Shown here one piece after another: positions 30,439-39,813 of a DNA stretch of 64,000 bases; the stretch's first letter is position 1; every line of letters starts with the position of its first letter. The DNA is from Asparagopsis taxiformis (taxonomy: Eukaryota > Rhodophyta > Florideophyceae > Bonnemaisoniales > Bonnemaisoniaceae). The notes below the pieces were generated by a model. It was not told the origin of the DNA. It was given only the letters and a program-made list of their open reading frames with translations, and did not search any database. Where the stretch lies: assembly GCA_030407315.1 (NCBI GenBank), contig JALQPE010002409.1, forward strand, positions 62,001 through 126,000, in the 5' to 3' direction. The position numbers and the translations under genes were made by a program.

Positions 30439-31638
30439 TCAAGATAGTACAGGTAATTTGACAGCCTCTGTCCCAGTCTCCCGACCACTGGTCGCCATCT
30501 CAGCAGCGCAATATTTGTCCAGAAACTCTCGTCGCCTCCCTTCGACCTCGAGTTGCGACCTATGCAAGGCATACAAATAGCCGTTCATTTGTTCCAAAAC
30601 TTCCTCACGCCACTCTGGACGGTACGACTGACGTGAAGAAAATGCCGCGTTTTTGGACGACAGCTCTGTGATCATCTCTTCTAACGGTTCTACTTGCTCA
30701 GAGAATAGCCACTCACCCTTGCGAACTTCCTGTTCCGACCTCATCAAAATATCAATACGAGACTGTTCTTTTTGCAAACGATATTCTGCCGCCACTTTCT
30801 GCAGTTTCATAGCATCCATCTCTGCCGCGAGCTGATTCGCTTTATCAACTGCTTTTGAGCATTCATCTTTGGAAGCCACCATTGCCGCATGCCTCTCTTC
30901 AGCAAGCGCTGCGAACCGCTTCGTCTCCCGCGCTTGATTTCCCAACTTCTTGGACATAACAGCCATTTCACGCTTGATCTCCTCCATTGCAGCAACTGTC
31001 GCATCGTACTGTAGCTTAACACCTTCAGACCGAATCATTGCCGCTCGCAACTGACCATCATGTGTTCCACTCTTCTTCCGCTCAGCTTCCAGCTCCGACT
31101 TGTGACACTCCATATCTTCCTTCAGCTGGTCGTACTGCATCTTGAACAGCATACCCTCTGATTGTGCATCATCAAGCTGACATGCAAGCTCATCTCTCTC
31201 ATTTTCGACAATTTTCATAGACTGCAATATGCCCTCCTTCTCCTGTTGCAGCATGTCCGCACGTGCTTTGGCTGCAACACAGTCGTCTGTGACGCTGTGC
31301 AGCTTGTCGGTGAGCTCCTCCTTTTCGGAGCGTAGTGTCAAGAGCTGTGTGCGTAGCACGTTGACCATGGGATGATTGGCGGTAAAATGGGTATCCACGG
31401 CCGGTGAGGAGCGTGAATCGGGTGTCATCTCGTCAAATTTATAAAAGTCATCGGTTTCCGGTGTCGCGGAGAGTCGATTTCGGCTCTGACGCTTCTCGAG
31501 ACGCTCTTCGAGATGATGCATCTTGAGCTTAAGATCAAAGTTTTCCTGATTGAGCTTTTGGAATTCCATGTCGCGCTGCCGTAGCATTCCTTGGAAGGAA
31601 CGCGCTTGCCCCTCTGGAGTGTGATTTGAGTGAGACAT
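30439..31638 (-). CDS. CM1-motif coiled-coil protein (gamma-tubulin complex recruiter)
   Basis: The protein has 399 residues from the ATG at 31638; an earlier in-frame ATG at 31803 would add 55 residues with no coiled-coil character. Near the N-terminus, FQKLNQENFDLKLKMHHLEE matches the centrosomin motif 1 (CM1) consensus, LxxENFxLKLxxxxLEERL. That motif binds gamma-tubulin complexes in Cnn, CDK5RAP2, Pcp1/Spc110 and Mto1. The rest is almost continuous coiled coil to about residue 330, then a Trp-containing segment (YRPEWREEVLEQMNGYLYAL). The expected role is nucleating microtubules at spindle poles or other organising centres. The CM1 call rests on pattern recognition and is fairly strong; cellular location is inference. 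Confidence 0.78.
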   Translation of the reverse strand: MSHSNHTPEGQARSFQGMLRQRDMEFQKLNQENFDLKLKMHHLEERLEKRQSRNRLSATPETDDFYKFDEMTPDSRSSPAVDTHFTANHPMVNVLRTQLLTLRSEKEELTDKLHSVTDDCVAAKARADMLQQEKEGILQSMKIVENERDELACQLDDAQSEGMLFKMQYDQLKEDMECHKSELEAERKKSGTHDGQLRAAMIRSEGVKLQYDATVAAMEEIKREMAVMSKKLGNQARETKRFAALAEERHAAMVASKDECSKAVDKANQLAAEMDAMKLQKVAAEYRLQKEQSRIDILMRSEQEVRKGEWLFSEQVEPLEEMITELSSKNAAFSSRQSYRPEWREEVLEQMNGYLYALHRSQLEVEGRRREFLDKYCAAEMATSGRETGTEAVKLPVLS

Positions 31639-32134
31639 GGTGAGTTTAGCAGGAGCGCGTGGGACCTTTTCGCCGAGATTAGTCGAGGTACTTGCCGGTT
31701 TGGATAGAGGGAAAATGTATTGAATCTGCTGTATAGGTGGACTCGTACGAGGGTATTGCGTGATGAGTAGCAGTATACTCTCTTGGCAAATTTGAACTGT
31801 CATAAGATACGTTTGAAATTTCAAATGTGTGCCTTACTGTTTAAATTTACTGTAACAAAGTAATGTAATTTGAACAAGACATGTTCTCTGTACATGTGTA
31901 CACGTGCGATTGATTCCTAACCGGAAATGAATTAGCCTCGACCTGTATTGGTAATTTATGAGGATCAAGTTGAACAGAGAGTGCTCATGACAGCTGTCCA
32001 ATAGCCACAAGTTTCATGAAAACATTTCATCAAAGGAGTAAATTGTGCTCCGCAAGAAAATTTATACAAGGCACCGCTCTCATCTGGCAATCTCCAGCAT
32101 AGTCGTTGTTTTCGCGAATCGCCTCCAATTCAAC
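31639..32134. other. Divergent spacer between CM1 and glutaredoxin genes
   Basis: About 500 bases, AT-rich between 31800 and 31960. It could hold an alternative N-terminus for the CM1 protein (ATG at 31803). No other gene is seen. Confidence 0.35.
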
Positions 32135-32650
32135 ATGCAGCCAGCGTTCACAACATCCATCTTCCGGTCGCTCCCGTCGCCAACGCGTGCAATATCACGC
32201 TGTGTGGCTCGTCCGCGATACGCGAGGCTCTCCACACGACCGAGCATCATCCGCTGGAGGTCCAGTGCGGCTCCGGCACCTGTCGATACTGCACGCACGG
32301 CTATTGAATCTGAGAAAGTTGTCGTTTTCTCCACCACCTACTGTCCGTACTGCGCGCAGGTGAAAAGCTTGCTCACGTCGCTCAACGCGCCTATGGCCGT
32401 GTTCGAACTCGACGCAATGGGATCTGATGGCACCGCTATTCGCGAGTTCCTTACCAGCGAGACCGGACAACGGACAGTGCCTAATGTGTTCATTGGAGGT
32501 AAACATGTCGGCGGGTGTGATGGTTTGTTTTAAACACTTTTTTACGCGTCGTTGCGATGAGATTATTGACTGACTTTTTTGCTTGTGTTTGTAGATACTT
32601 TTGCGTTGCACAATGCTGGCTTGCTCACTGATATGATTCAAAAAGCGTAG
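32135..32650 (+). CDS. Glutaredoxin with dithiol CPYC site, two exons, organelle-targeted
   Basis: Exon 1 is 32135-32522 and exon 2 is 32595-32650, separated by a 72-nt intron (GTTTGT..TTGTAG), giving 147 residues. The active site TTYCPYCAQVK and the glutathione-binding TVPNVFIGGKHVGGCDD are clear. The second Asp of GGCDD is only made by splicing, and exon 2 then supplies the standard end TFALHNAGLLTDMIQKA. Residues 1-55 are Arg/Ser-rich and lack acidic residues, fitting a mitochondrial or plastid transit peptide. Dithiol class I glutaredoxins reduce disulphides and deglutathionylate proteins using GSH. The ATG at 32135 is the first in frame. High confidence; the target organelle is undecided. 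Confidence 0.92.
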
Positions 32651-33529
32651 GATTTCGGATTAGTGTTCTTGTTCGACTTTAGCGTGTGAAGTCGGCGGCG
32701 TGATTGTAGTTTTGAGACTTGTTGGGTCCATTAACGAAATTTTTGTCACTTTACCTGGAATGTATTAAATTGGCGTCTTTGGACGTTTTAGTGGGAACGG
32801 CTTGGTGTTGTAGTTGTTCGATGTAGTGTTGAGTCGATAGGGTTTGTTTATGCAGCCTTTCGCCATGTCGAGTATTCGGAGCATATAGAGGACAAACATA
32901 ACATGAGTAATCCGGTACTATGTTTAAATAGTCTTGTACACGGACTGACAAAGCTCTACCTCGAGAAACTTCATTTTCCTCCAGTACACACATTGATAAA
33001 CTAGATTAACAGTGTGATTTCTGTGGAAACAAGTCCTTTCAATGGAGTATCGATCCTATGACTGGACTTGTACGTGTGTATGTCTGAGCGAATTAAATTC
33101 ATTCCACGGCGCTGTCGTTGGCTCGACTGGAAAATTTTTCAATGACGATATCAAAAGAATGCAAATGACATTGTGCAAGTTTTCGACATGGTCTGGTCCA
33201 GTGTACGAACAGACTGCAGTATTGCCTCAATTGCCGACTTCACTCATCCACCTTCAGGCTCAACCTGTTATCTTGCTACGATCCATTTAAACTCCAAGCA
33301 CTGGGAACGCATGCGCCGAATGCAACGTGATTCCATCACCGAGTATATCTAACCACCGAATAGGGCGCAATTTGTTTCCAAGAGGAGATTTGTCTCTTCC
33401 CTGTATGCGAACTTCGATGTTGCAGGATGAATTACTTCTGCTAGCCTCACATCCCACCAACTCGAAGGTATCATCCAATTGGATACATTGACGCATTCAG
33501 ACTAAACGCGGCAACAATTCACATCAGAG
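32651..33529. other. Spacer upstream of VPS11
   Basis: About 880 bases. A 69-codon minus-strand frame starting with ATG at 33496 ends at 33287, but no homology or continuation was found. Nothing else is recognised. Confidence 0.3.
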
Positions 33530-36500
33530 ATGTCTCTACGGTGGAAGCTGTTTCGGTTTCTTTCAGCCGACCAAGTTCTCGAAGCAACAGCGGGAAAAGA
33601 AACAAGTGGAACGTTTGGAGAGTCTCCGTTATTCCCGGCTCTTTCTCGCGAGCAGAGTAGCGAGCAGGAATCGAAAAATTTCGTTCTCAGGCGACTTTGT
33701 ACCGCTGCAGAACGTGCATTGAACTCAGATGCCGTTGACGGTATCTTCATATTTGCGCTGCCGAGAGGTGTCGCACAGCTTTTCAATCTTGCAGTTGTAG
33801 ACAACGCATTCTGTCTCAATCTTTCCGGCAATCATTTCGGCGTTGGAACCCCGCTATATTACTCATTTTCGGTGCATGAACAATCAGTGGTTGCCACCGT
33901 TCTCGTCAAGCATGCGGATGGAGAGCTACCAAGTTTGGTAACTTTGGGCATTGAGGAAAATGGACCATCGGTCAAAATATGGACTTTCAAAGTTCAGAAC
34001 AGCGAACAGGACCAGTTGGAAAAACAAACATCGCTCGAATCTTCACAGCTCAACCTCTCTCAGACAAATACTCTACCCGAGAACAACGATGGCGGCGCGG
34101 ATACTGGTCAGCGCGATCACATATGGGGGTCCACACGCGAAGATAATCGATTGGAATGTACTGCCGTATATCGATTGCAGTCGGAATCGCATCCTACTTC
34201 TCTCTCAGTTATGAATGCAAAAGCGGGGCTCCCCGGTATTGGCCAAATTGCCGTTGGATTCGATAATGGCTCCGTCACAATATTTTCGGGCGACATTCTG
34301 AGGGAGAGAGCCACTCGCGTACGAGTCGCTCCGGCTCCAGGAGAGATGAGTGAAGCCACGCCGATTGTTTTCACAGAGTACTGTGGATCCGTCCTTTACT
34401 GCGTGTCAAAGATATCTGTTGTCGTCATTACGCCCCTTCTCAGCGCAGAGGTGGATAGTTCTACGAAGAAAGCGCCTTCATTCCACCGTGATATTCTCGA
34501 TTATTGTGGTGCAGCCAACACCAAGTTGTGTTGCACTTTCATGGAATCAGGCGAGCTTGTGGTAGCCAGAGAGGAGGCACTTTACTTTTACAATCGCGAT
34601 GGTCGCGGGCCATGCCTGGCGTTCCCCACTGTTGGGAAGCTTGCATCTGTGTCCAGCGCGGGGCCGTATCTCCTCCATTGCTCCGGACCAGGTTCTATCA
34701 CTGCATATGATGTTGTGAACAAGCTCATTGCATACCGCGGCAAAGGAGTAATTTCATGTTCATTCCCGGGACATCTGCTTGATCTACGAACGTTTTTGAC
34801 ATGCACTATGGAGGGCTCGATGTTGAAGCTCTCTGAAATATCCCTGGAAGAACGCGTGAACATGCTGCTGAAGCGTGGGCTGTACGTTCCTGCAGTCAAT
34901 CTGGCAAGAGCTGAAAGCTCTCGGAAGAATGACCAGCGAAAAACAATGCTGACAAGCGCGTTGCGGCAATATGCAGAGTATTTAATGAGCAAGGATCGAT
35001 TTGACGAAGCAGCCGAACAACTCGTCGAGACGATTGGTGGCAATGTCGAGCCGAGCTGGGTCATCACACGACTCGTCGAACAGTCTGGTCTGCGATCAGG
35101 GCTTCGATTGTACCTCGAAGCACTCCATGCAGCCGGGAAAGCCGTATTTGTCCACACCAAAGTTCTGATTACATGCTATCGACACGATCGCGCTCGCGGA
35201 ACAATCCTTGGATCAAAGGCCATTGAGAAGACAACCGACGACTATGTCATCAATGTGTTCAGCGACGTTGACTGGACGGAGGAGCAGGTCGATGCTGCAA
35301 TTAAACTTTGTCGTGACGCGGGGCTGTTCAAAGTTGCGGAACGCGTTGCGAGACGGCGCAAACGATATGTGCAGCTTGCGCGCACGCTTGTAGAGGATTT
35401 GGATGAGCCAGACAAGGCGCTTGGGTTGCTGCGATCTTTGCAGGACGCAGACGCTTCTCGGGTGATTCACGCCGTTGGGCGGCAGCTTTTGGTGAAAGAT
35501 GCTATGAATTTTGTACATTATCTCTCAGAGGCTATTTGTCGCTCAACTGCGACGATGCCTGTAGGGGAGCAGGACGCTGTATTGAAGCTGAATGACTTTT
35601 TGCCCATGTTTATTGATGTGCCGCGATGGCGTGCTGTGCTACTCGAAGGGATTCTTGGAACACAGGGTGGAATTTCAACAGTGGAGGCGCCAGCTGCATG
35701 GGTTCTCCTGTTTGAATCGCTGGTTTGTGTCGATGTTGAAGATAGACGGCAGACGGATGGGGCGAACGAGGATGAATGCTCAACAGGTGAGGGAGACTGT
35801 GCTTCAGAAGAAACGGAGCGACGTGCCGTCGGACACAGCGCGTTGAAGGTACTCCAGAGCCGGAGATCGGTGATTGATCTGCGAGCTGCACTACAAATTG
35901 CAGAAATGTACGGACACGAAGGCTGTCTTGAATATCTGTACGAGCATCTACGCATGTATCGTGAACTCGGCTTGCTGCTACGCATGGCCGAGAACGGACC
36001 TGCCCTTCTCCGCGCGTGCCGAAGACACGGAGAACGCGAGGACATGTTATGGCGCGAGTGCATCCGTCTGTATGCGCCACTCGCGGCAGTGCAGGGCGAC
36101 GGGAGCGGCGAAAACGTCACGGAGAAGACGGATGACGCGGAAAGTAGCGTCGAATCGGCGCAGGAGATTGTCGAGGAGGCTATGCTCGCTCTGGACAGAT
36201 CTGGCGTGTCTGGACTGGAAATCGTGACGCTGGTGACGGAAGCATGTCCGTCAGCTGGGTGGGGACTTGTGCGCGAGTATTTCACACGATGTGCAAGTAG
36301 TATGAGACGAGACGCTGCGGCGGCGGAGCACGAGGGGCTGCTACTGGAGAGGGAGTTGAAGGAACTTGCGCGCGAATCGAAACGGCTAGGGGAGGAGACG
36401 GTTGTTATGAAACCGCGCACATGTTCCGGGTGCGAAGATGCGCTTTCCGTGCCGGCTGTGTATTTCTTCTGTGAACATTCGTTTCATGCAGCGTGTCTGG

Positions 36501-36745
36501 CGGCGACGCCGACTGGTCGCGAGAAGGAGGAGGTCTTAGGTGGTGGTCTGTTGGATGATGGGAGAACGGTTACGTGGGGCGAGGAATGCCCGAAATGTGC
36601 GCCGCAGTTGGATGCGATCGTTTCGATGAGACAAGCGTTGGCGGAGAAGAACGAAAAGCATGATGAGTTTTTCAGAAAGCTAACGGGCAGTCGGGACGGA
36701 TTCTCAACCGTCATGGAGATTTTGGAGAAAAGTCCCTTCCTTTGA
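33530..36745 (+). CDS. VPS11: Vacuolar sorting protein VPS11 (HOPS/CORVET subunit)
   Basis: The protein has 1,071 residues. An N-terminal beta-propeller region follows the start RWKLFRFLSADQ and runs to about residue 420 (with GLPGIGQIAVGFDNGSVTIF). A long alpha-solenoid comes next, with clathrin-repeat-like helices such as YAEYLMSKDRFDEAAEQLVE and VFSDVDWTEEQVDAAIKLC. The C-terminal RING starts CSGCEDALSVPAVYFFCEHS and ends EECPKCAPQ. VPS11 is a core scaffold of the HOPS and CORVET tethers acting at endosomes and vacuoles. An acidic low-complexity insert lies around residues 740-765. The ATG at 33530 is the natural start, and length fits the family (about 900-1,050). High confidence. Confidence 0.93.
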   Translation: MSLRWKLFRFLSADQVLEATAGKETSGTFGESPLFPALSREQSSEQESKNFVLRRLCTAAERALNSDAVDGIFIFALPRGVAQLFNLAVVDNAFCLNLSGNHFGVGTPLYYSFSVHEQSVVATVLVKHADGELPSLVTLGIEENGPSVKIWTFKVQNSEQDQLEKQTSLESSQLNLSQTNTLPENNDGGADTGQRDHIWGSTREDNRLECTAVYRLQSESHPTSLSVMNAKAGLPGIGQIAVGFDNGSVTIFSGDILRERATRVRVAPAPGEMSEATPIVFTEYCGSVLYCVSKISVVVITPLLSAEVDSSTKKAPSFHRDILDYCGAANTKLCCTFMESGELVVAREEALYFYNRDGRGPCLAFPTVGKLASVSSAGPYLLHCSGPGSITAYDVVNKLIAYRGKGVISCSFPGHLLDLRTFLTCTMEGSMLKLSEISLEERVNMLLKRGLYVPAVNLARAESSRKNDQRKTMLTSALRQYAEYLMSKDRFDEAAEQLVETIGGNVEPSWVITRLVEQSGLRSGLRLYLEALHAAGKAVFVHTKVLITCYRHDRARGTILGSKAIEKTTDDYVINVFSDVDWTEEQVDAAIKLCRDAGLFKVAERVARRRKRYVQLARTLVEDLDEPDKALGLLRSLQDADASRVIHAVGRQLLVKDAMNFVHYLSEAICRSTATMPVGEQDAVLKLNDFLPMFIDVPRWRAVLLEGILGTQGGISTVEAPAAWVLLFESLVCVDVEDRRQTDGANEDECSTGEGDCASEETERRAVGHSALKVLQSRRSVIDLRAALQIAEMYGHEGCLEYLYEHLRMYRELGLLLRMAENGPALLRACRRHGEREDMLWRECIRLYAPLAAVQGDGSGENVTEKTDDAESSVESAQEIVEEAMLALDRSGVSGLEIVTLVTEACPSAGWGLVREYFTRCASSMRRDAAAAEHEGLLLERELKELARESKRLGEETVVMKPRTCSGCEDALSVPAVYFFCEHSFHAACLAATPTGREKEEVLGGGLLDDGRTVTWGEECPKCAPQLDAIVSMRQALAEKNEKHDEFFRKLTGSRDGFSTVMEILEKSPFL

Positions 36746-37156
36746 TTTGATTTTGTTAATTTATCTTGAGATTGTACATGGTTGACCTGTTTCGAAAAAT
36801 ATTTTGCCAGCGATTGTTTGATTGGACAATGTCGTTTCGCGAGATTTTCAACCACGCCTCCCGTTCACCTGCGTGCGGTTCCCGTGCGTCCACGCTCCGT
36901 TGACAGACGAAATTTTCTGCTGCAGTATTGGCCATCGTACATAACAGACACGTCTCTTCACGCTGGCTAAATGCCCTTTGAAGGGTTTTAACCAAAGTTG
37001 AGATTTCACCATCGTGTGATGGCGCTCCGTGTGAACACGCGGTCCTCTGGAAGGAACGACACAACTCTGCTATTTAGTACGCCGCATCCTAAGCTGCATC
37101 GAGTGCGCACACAACTGCCCACCACATCCAAACGACCGCTTCATCAGCCTGCTAAA
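36746..37156. other. Spacer and leader upstream of the SRPBCC gene
   Basis: Contains an in-frame ATG at 37019 that would lengthen the SRPBCC protein by 46 residues. The last 60 bases before 37157 are C/A-rich. No separate gene is seen. Confidence 0.35.
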
Positions 37157-37621
37157 ATGGTCAGATACGCCTCATCCATCACTGTTCCGTTTCCGCGTGA
37201 GCGCGTCTGGGCTCTCATGTCCGATTGGCGCAATTTGGCGACGTGGGATGTCAATGTGACCAAGTCCGTTCTAGCGGCCGGACAGGCGGAAAATGCACGC
37301 GGTGTCGGTACCAAATACGATTGTTTGTTCCGCTCGTCGCCGGAGCAGAAGGAGATGAAAGTTGATTATACATGCACATTGTACAACGAGCCTTCGGAAT
37401 GCAAGTACGAAGGTCTGGCTGGCTTGTTTCGTTCGAATGATGCCATTGAATGCGAGGCTGTTGACGATAATAGTACAAAGGTTACTGCAGAGTTCAACCT
37501 TGTTTTCCGAGGAATCTTGTCGCCGTTCTCCTTTGTCATGAATGGCGTCATGCAGAAAACCGGACCGATTGTGATGAAGGACATGGACGAATTTATCAAA
37601 AAGGAGCTTGGTGAAAAGTGA
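37157..37621 (+). CDS. SRPBCC (START-like/polyketide cyclase fold) protein
   Basis: The protein has 154 residues from the ATG at 37157. It begins directly with the fold's first strand and helix (ASSITVPFPRERVWALMSDW, then WDVNV). A central sheet follows (KVDYTCTLYNEPSECKYEGL), and a long C-terminal helix runs VMQKTGPIVMKDMDEFIKKE. This is the SRPBCC layout, a hydrophobic ligand-binding cavity; members bind lipids, polyketides or hormones, or act as coenzyme Q chaperones. The earlier ATG at 37019 would add a basic, Thr-rich extension that could be a transit peptide, so both starts are possible. The ligand cannot be predicted. The stop is 96 bases from the convergent PARP16-like stop. Confidence 0.75.
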   Translation: MVRYASSITVPFPRERVWALMSDWRNLATWDVNVTKSVLAAGQAENARGVGTKYDCLFRSSPEQKEMKVDYTCTLYNEPSECKYEGLAGLFRSNDAIECEAVDDNSTKVTAEFNLVFRGILSPFSFVMNGVMQKTGPIVMKDMDEFIKKELGEK

Positions 37622-37717
37622 GCTGCTCGAAGCTGCATGACCAGCGCGCTGAAAGTTTTAGATTGCTATGTTTCCTGAATATAAATATTCTTATTGATCA
37701 CCCTATTTCCATCTATC

Positions 37718-38584
37718 TCACCTCCACGACATGAGCAGTAGCACCAATAGATAAACGCCAACAACAATCCCAAAGCCGCCAATTCGTTCATAGAGCCACC
37801 AAGTGTGGGACGTCGCACGGCGACGCGAATTGCCGACAGGCCACGGATCAGCCAGGACGGAAATCGCAACGAGTGTCACCGCGGCTTCGTCACGCACCAC
37901 GACATACGAGTCTGGAATCGACGGTGTCGAACGCGTCGTATCCACCATAGGACCCGGACGGATACAAAAGTGTCCGACAGCGGACATGGAACGCACCGGG
38001 CCGGCACGGGTCGGCAACTCGACATGCGGCGCGAAATTAAGCGCGACGGAGAAACAATGCGACAGATAGGCGGCATCGCCAAACTGACGACCATTGGTAA
38101 CCGACAGGCCGTCGTCCGGCCAGATGCGCAGGCCGTTTCGCAGAATGGAGTACCAGCGGTCTGGGGACGTGCCGTGAAATGCGCGGACGGTGTGCGCGGC
38201 CGGGGGCGGTGTGGACAGCGTGAAACGCTGCGGTAGCGCTTTGGAGAACGGCGCGCCTGCGGACGCGAGCAGTAGTGGCGGTGTGGACGACTGCAGCGGG
38301 GTGCGGAAGAGCGCGTGCTCGAGGAGATTGCGATGCTGACGAATGGAATCGAGGAAGATTTCTCTGTTGCTGGCTGTGTGTAATGGGGGTAGTTGCTGCA
38401 GGTCGGCGCGGAGACGCATGATGTCGCATTCGCTGTCCAGAATGTAGGTCGGCGGGATCGGGTCGAGAACTGTCGGGAAACGGGGGGAGAAGGCGGCAAA
38501 TGTTAGGAGGGATAGGAGAAATTCGGCGGCATGACGGTCTTGTTGGATTGTTGCGATGAGATGGTCGTCGGATATGTGGTGCAT
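37718..38584 (-). CDS. PARP16-like tail-anchored mono-ADP-ribosyltransferase
   Basis: The protein has 288 residues. An alpha-helical N-terminal half is followed by the ART fold: AFHGTSPDRWYSILRNGL (NAD-binding His), then FGDAAYLSHCFSVALNFAPH (Tyr of the H-Y-x triad), then DSYVVVRDEAAVTLVAISVL. A hydrophobic C-terminal helix (FGIVVGVYLLVLLLMSWR) ends the protein. Order and tail match animal and fungal PARP16, an ER and nuclear-envelope tail-anchored enzyme that mono-ADP-ribosylates stress sensors in animals. The third triad position is not Glu, as in other mono-ARTs. The ATG at 38584 is the first in frame. Good confidence in the family; the stress role is from animals only. Confidence 0.85.
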   Translation of the reverse strand: MHHISDDHLIATIQQDRHAAEFLLSLLTFAAFSPRFPTVLDPIPPTYILDSECDIMRLRADLQQLPPLHTASNREIFLDSIRQHRNLLEHALFRTPLQSSTPPLLLASAGAPFSKALPQRFTLSTPPPAAHTVRAFHGTSPDRWYSILRNGLRIWPDDGLSVTNGRQFGDAAYLSHCFSVALNFAPHVELPTRAGPVRSMSAVGHFCIRPGPMVDTTRSTPSIPDSYVVVRDEAAVTLVAISVLADPWPVGNSRRRATSHTWWLYERIGGFGIVVGVYLLVLLLMSWR

Positions 38585-38935
38585 TGCGGGTTGGGCGAGT
38601 CGTGGACTAGGGGCGTCGAGGTTGAGTGGTGCAGGCCAATTGGTGTTGCGTGTAGAGGACGACCGAGACGGGAGTGAATTGAACACGTGGCCAGATCTAA
38701 ACGTCGATTGATTCCATCAGTGCAAAATGACGAGTTGGGCGCGAGAATAAATTTTGAAAAATTCAAGCAAATTGATCACTTGACGACATGCATCAAAGCG
38801 AGATCCGATCTGGGGCAATTGCTCGCACCTGCTCGTCAGCGGCAAGATGCAACGTTTCCCGATATAAAAACACCATAAAGCACAGCTATCTCCACCAACG
38901 CATCAGCTCGATCCTCGCGACACAATCAGCGCACC
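38585..38935. promoter_or_regulatory. Divergent promoter region, PARP16-like and SDR genes
   Basis: 351 bases separate two start codons pointing away from each other. A TATA-like GATATAAAAAC lies at about 38860-38875, some 60 bases upstream of the SDR start codon. No gene lies inside. Confidence 0.4.
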
Positions 38936-39727
38936 ATGATTGCCTTCCTGCCCAACGTGCCACTGCAACGCATCGGGCGAGCGAGCGCGCGGCCATTGCA
39001 AGCGCGGCGACGATGCATGTGCAGCGCGCTGCCGTCGGTGCTGGTGATCGGGGGCAACCGCGGTCTCGGGCTTGAAATGGGGCGTCATCTGCGGGGACGG
39101 ACGGAAAATCTACACACGACGCATCGCGATTTGGCGCCGACAAGCGCGCAGGCGGAGTATTCGAGCGCGACGCATGTACTGGACGTGACGTCTCGCGAGC
39201 AGACGTTTGACACGGTGGAGCGCACGCGGCCGGAAGTGATTGTGTCGTGCTTTGGCGGTAATGTCACCGACGGCGATCTGCCGGACTTTGAGGGAAACCG
39301 TAACCTGGTCGACGCGGCGCTCGAAATGGGCGTGCGACGATTCGTGATGGTGTCCATGCTGGGCGCCGGCGACTCGGAGGACAGCGTGCCGTTTCAGGTC
39401 ATGGATACTATGCGGCCGCTGCTGTTGGAGAAGAGCCATGCGGAGCGCTATTTGAAGCTCACGCGCGGGCTGGAATGGACGGTGGTGCGACCCGGGCCGC
39501 TCGTGGATGAGGGCGCCGGCGAGGCGGTCGTCACGGAGGGCGTGCAGTGCTACGGGACGGTGGCGAGACGGGATTTGGCGGATGTTTTGTGCGGGCTGAT
39601 TGAGAGTGAGAGGGCGGTCGGTAAGGTGCTACAGGTTGTGGATCGGAAGAGGGTTTTGATTACGAGTCCGTATGTGAGGCCGCTCGAGTTTTGGGAAGAG
39701 TTGCCGTTTGAACAGTTTGAAATGTAG
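38936..39727 (+). CDS. Atypical SDR, NAD(P)H-binding (Ycf39/NmrA-like), probably plastid
   Basis: The protein has 263 residues. The first 30 are Arg/Ala/Pro-rich without acidic residues, like a transit peptide. The Rossmann start is VLVIGGNRGLGLEMGRHLRG, a GGxxGxG variant of the atypical SDR glycine motif. Further landmarks are VIVSCFGGNVTDG, a segment ending NLVDAALEMGVRRFVMVSML, KSHAERYLKLTRGLEWTVVR and RPGPLVDEG, as in cyanobacterial and plant NAD(P)-binding proteins of the NmrA/Ycf39 group. These bind NAD(P)H and act as reductases or assembly factors; several lack the Tyr-x3-Lys pair, as here. The ATG at 38936 starts the transit-like peptide. The family is firm, function open. Confidence 0.82.
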   Translation: MIAFLPNVPLQRIGRASARPLQARRRCMCSALPSVLVIGGNRGLGLEMGRHLRGRTENLHTTHRDLAPTSAQAEYSSATHVLDVTSREQTFDTVERTRPEVIVSCFGGNVTDGDLPDFEGNRNLVDAALEMGVRRFVMVSMLGAGDSEDSVPFQVMDTMRPLLLEKSHAERYLKLTRGLEWTVVRPGPLVDEGAGEAVVTEGVQCYGTVARRDLADVLCGLIESERAVGKVLQVVDRKRVLITSPYVRPLEFWEELPFEQFEM

Positions 39728-39813
39728 TGGTAAACTAGGGAATGTGTTTTATGTGGCGAGTGAGAATGGGCCGGCGTCTAGAGCTTGGGGTCTGGACGAC
39801 GGCGGTGAGATAG

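Noticed and set aside
33287..33496. 69-codon minus-strand frame with an ATG near the VPS11 start
   Set aside because: No family features and no exon continuation with matching splice sites. It begins only 33 bases from the VPS11 ATG.
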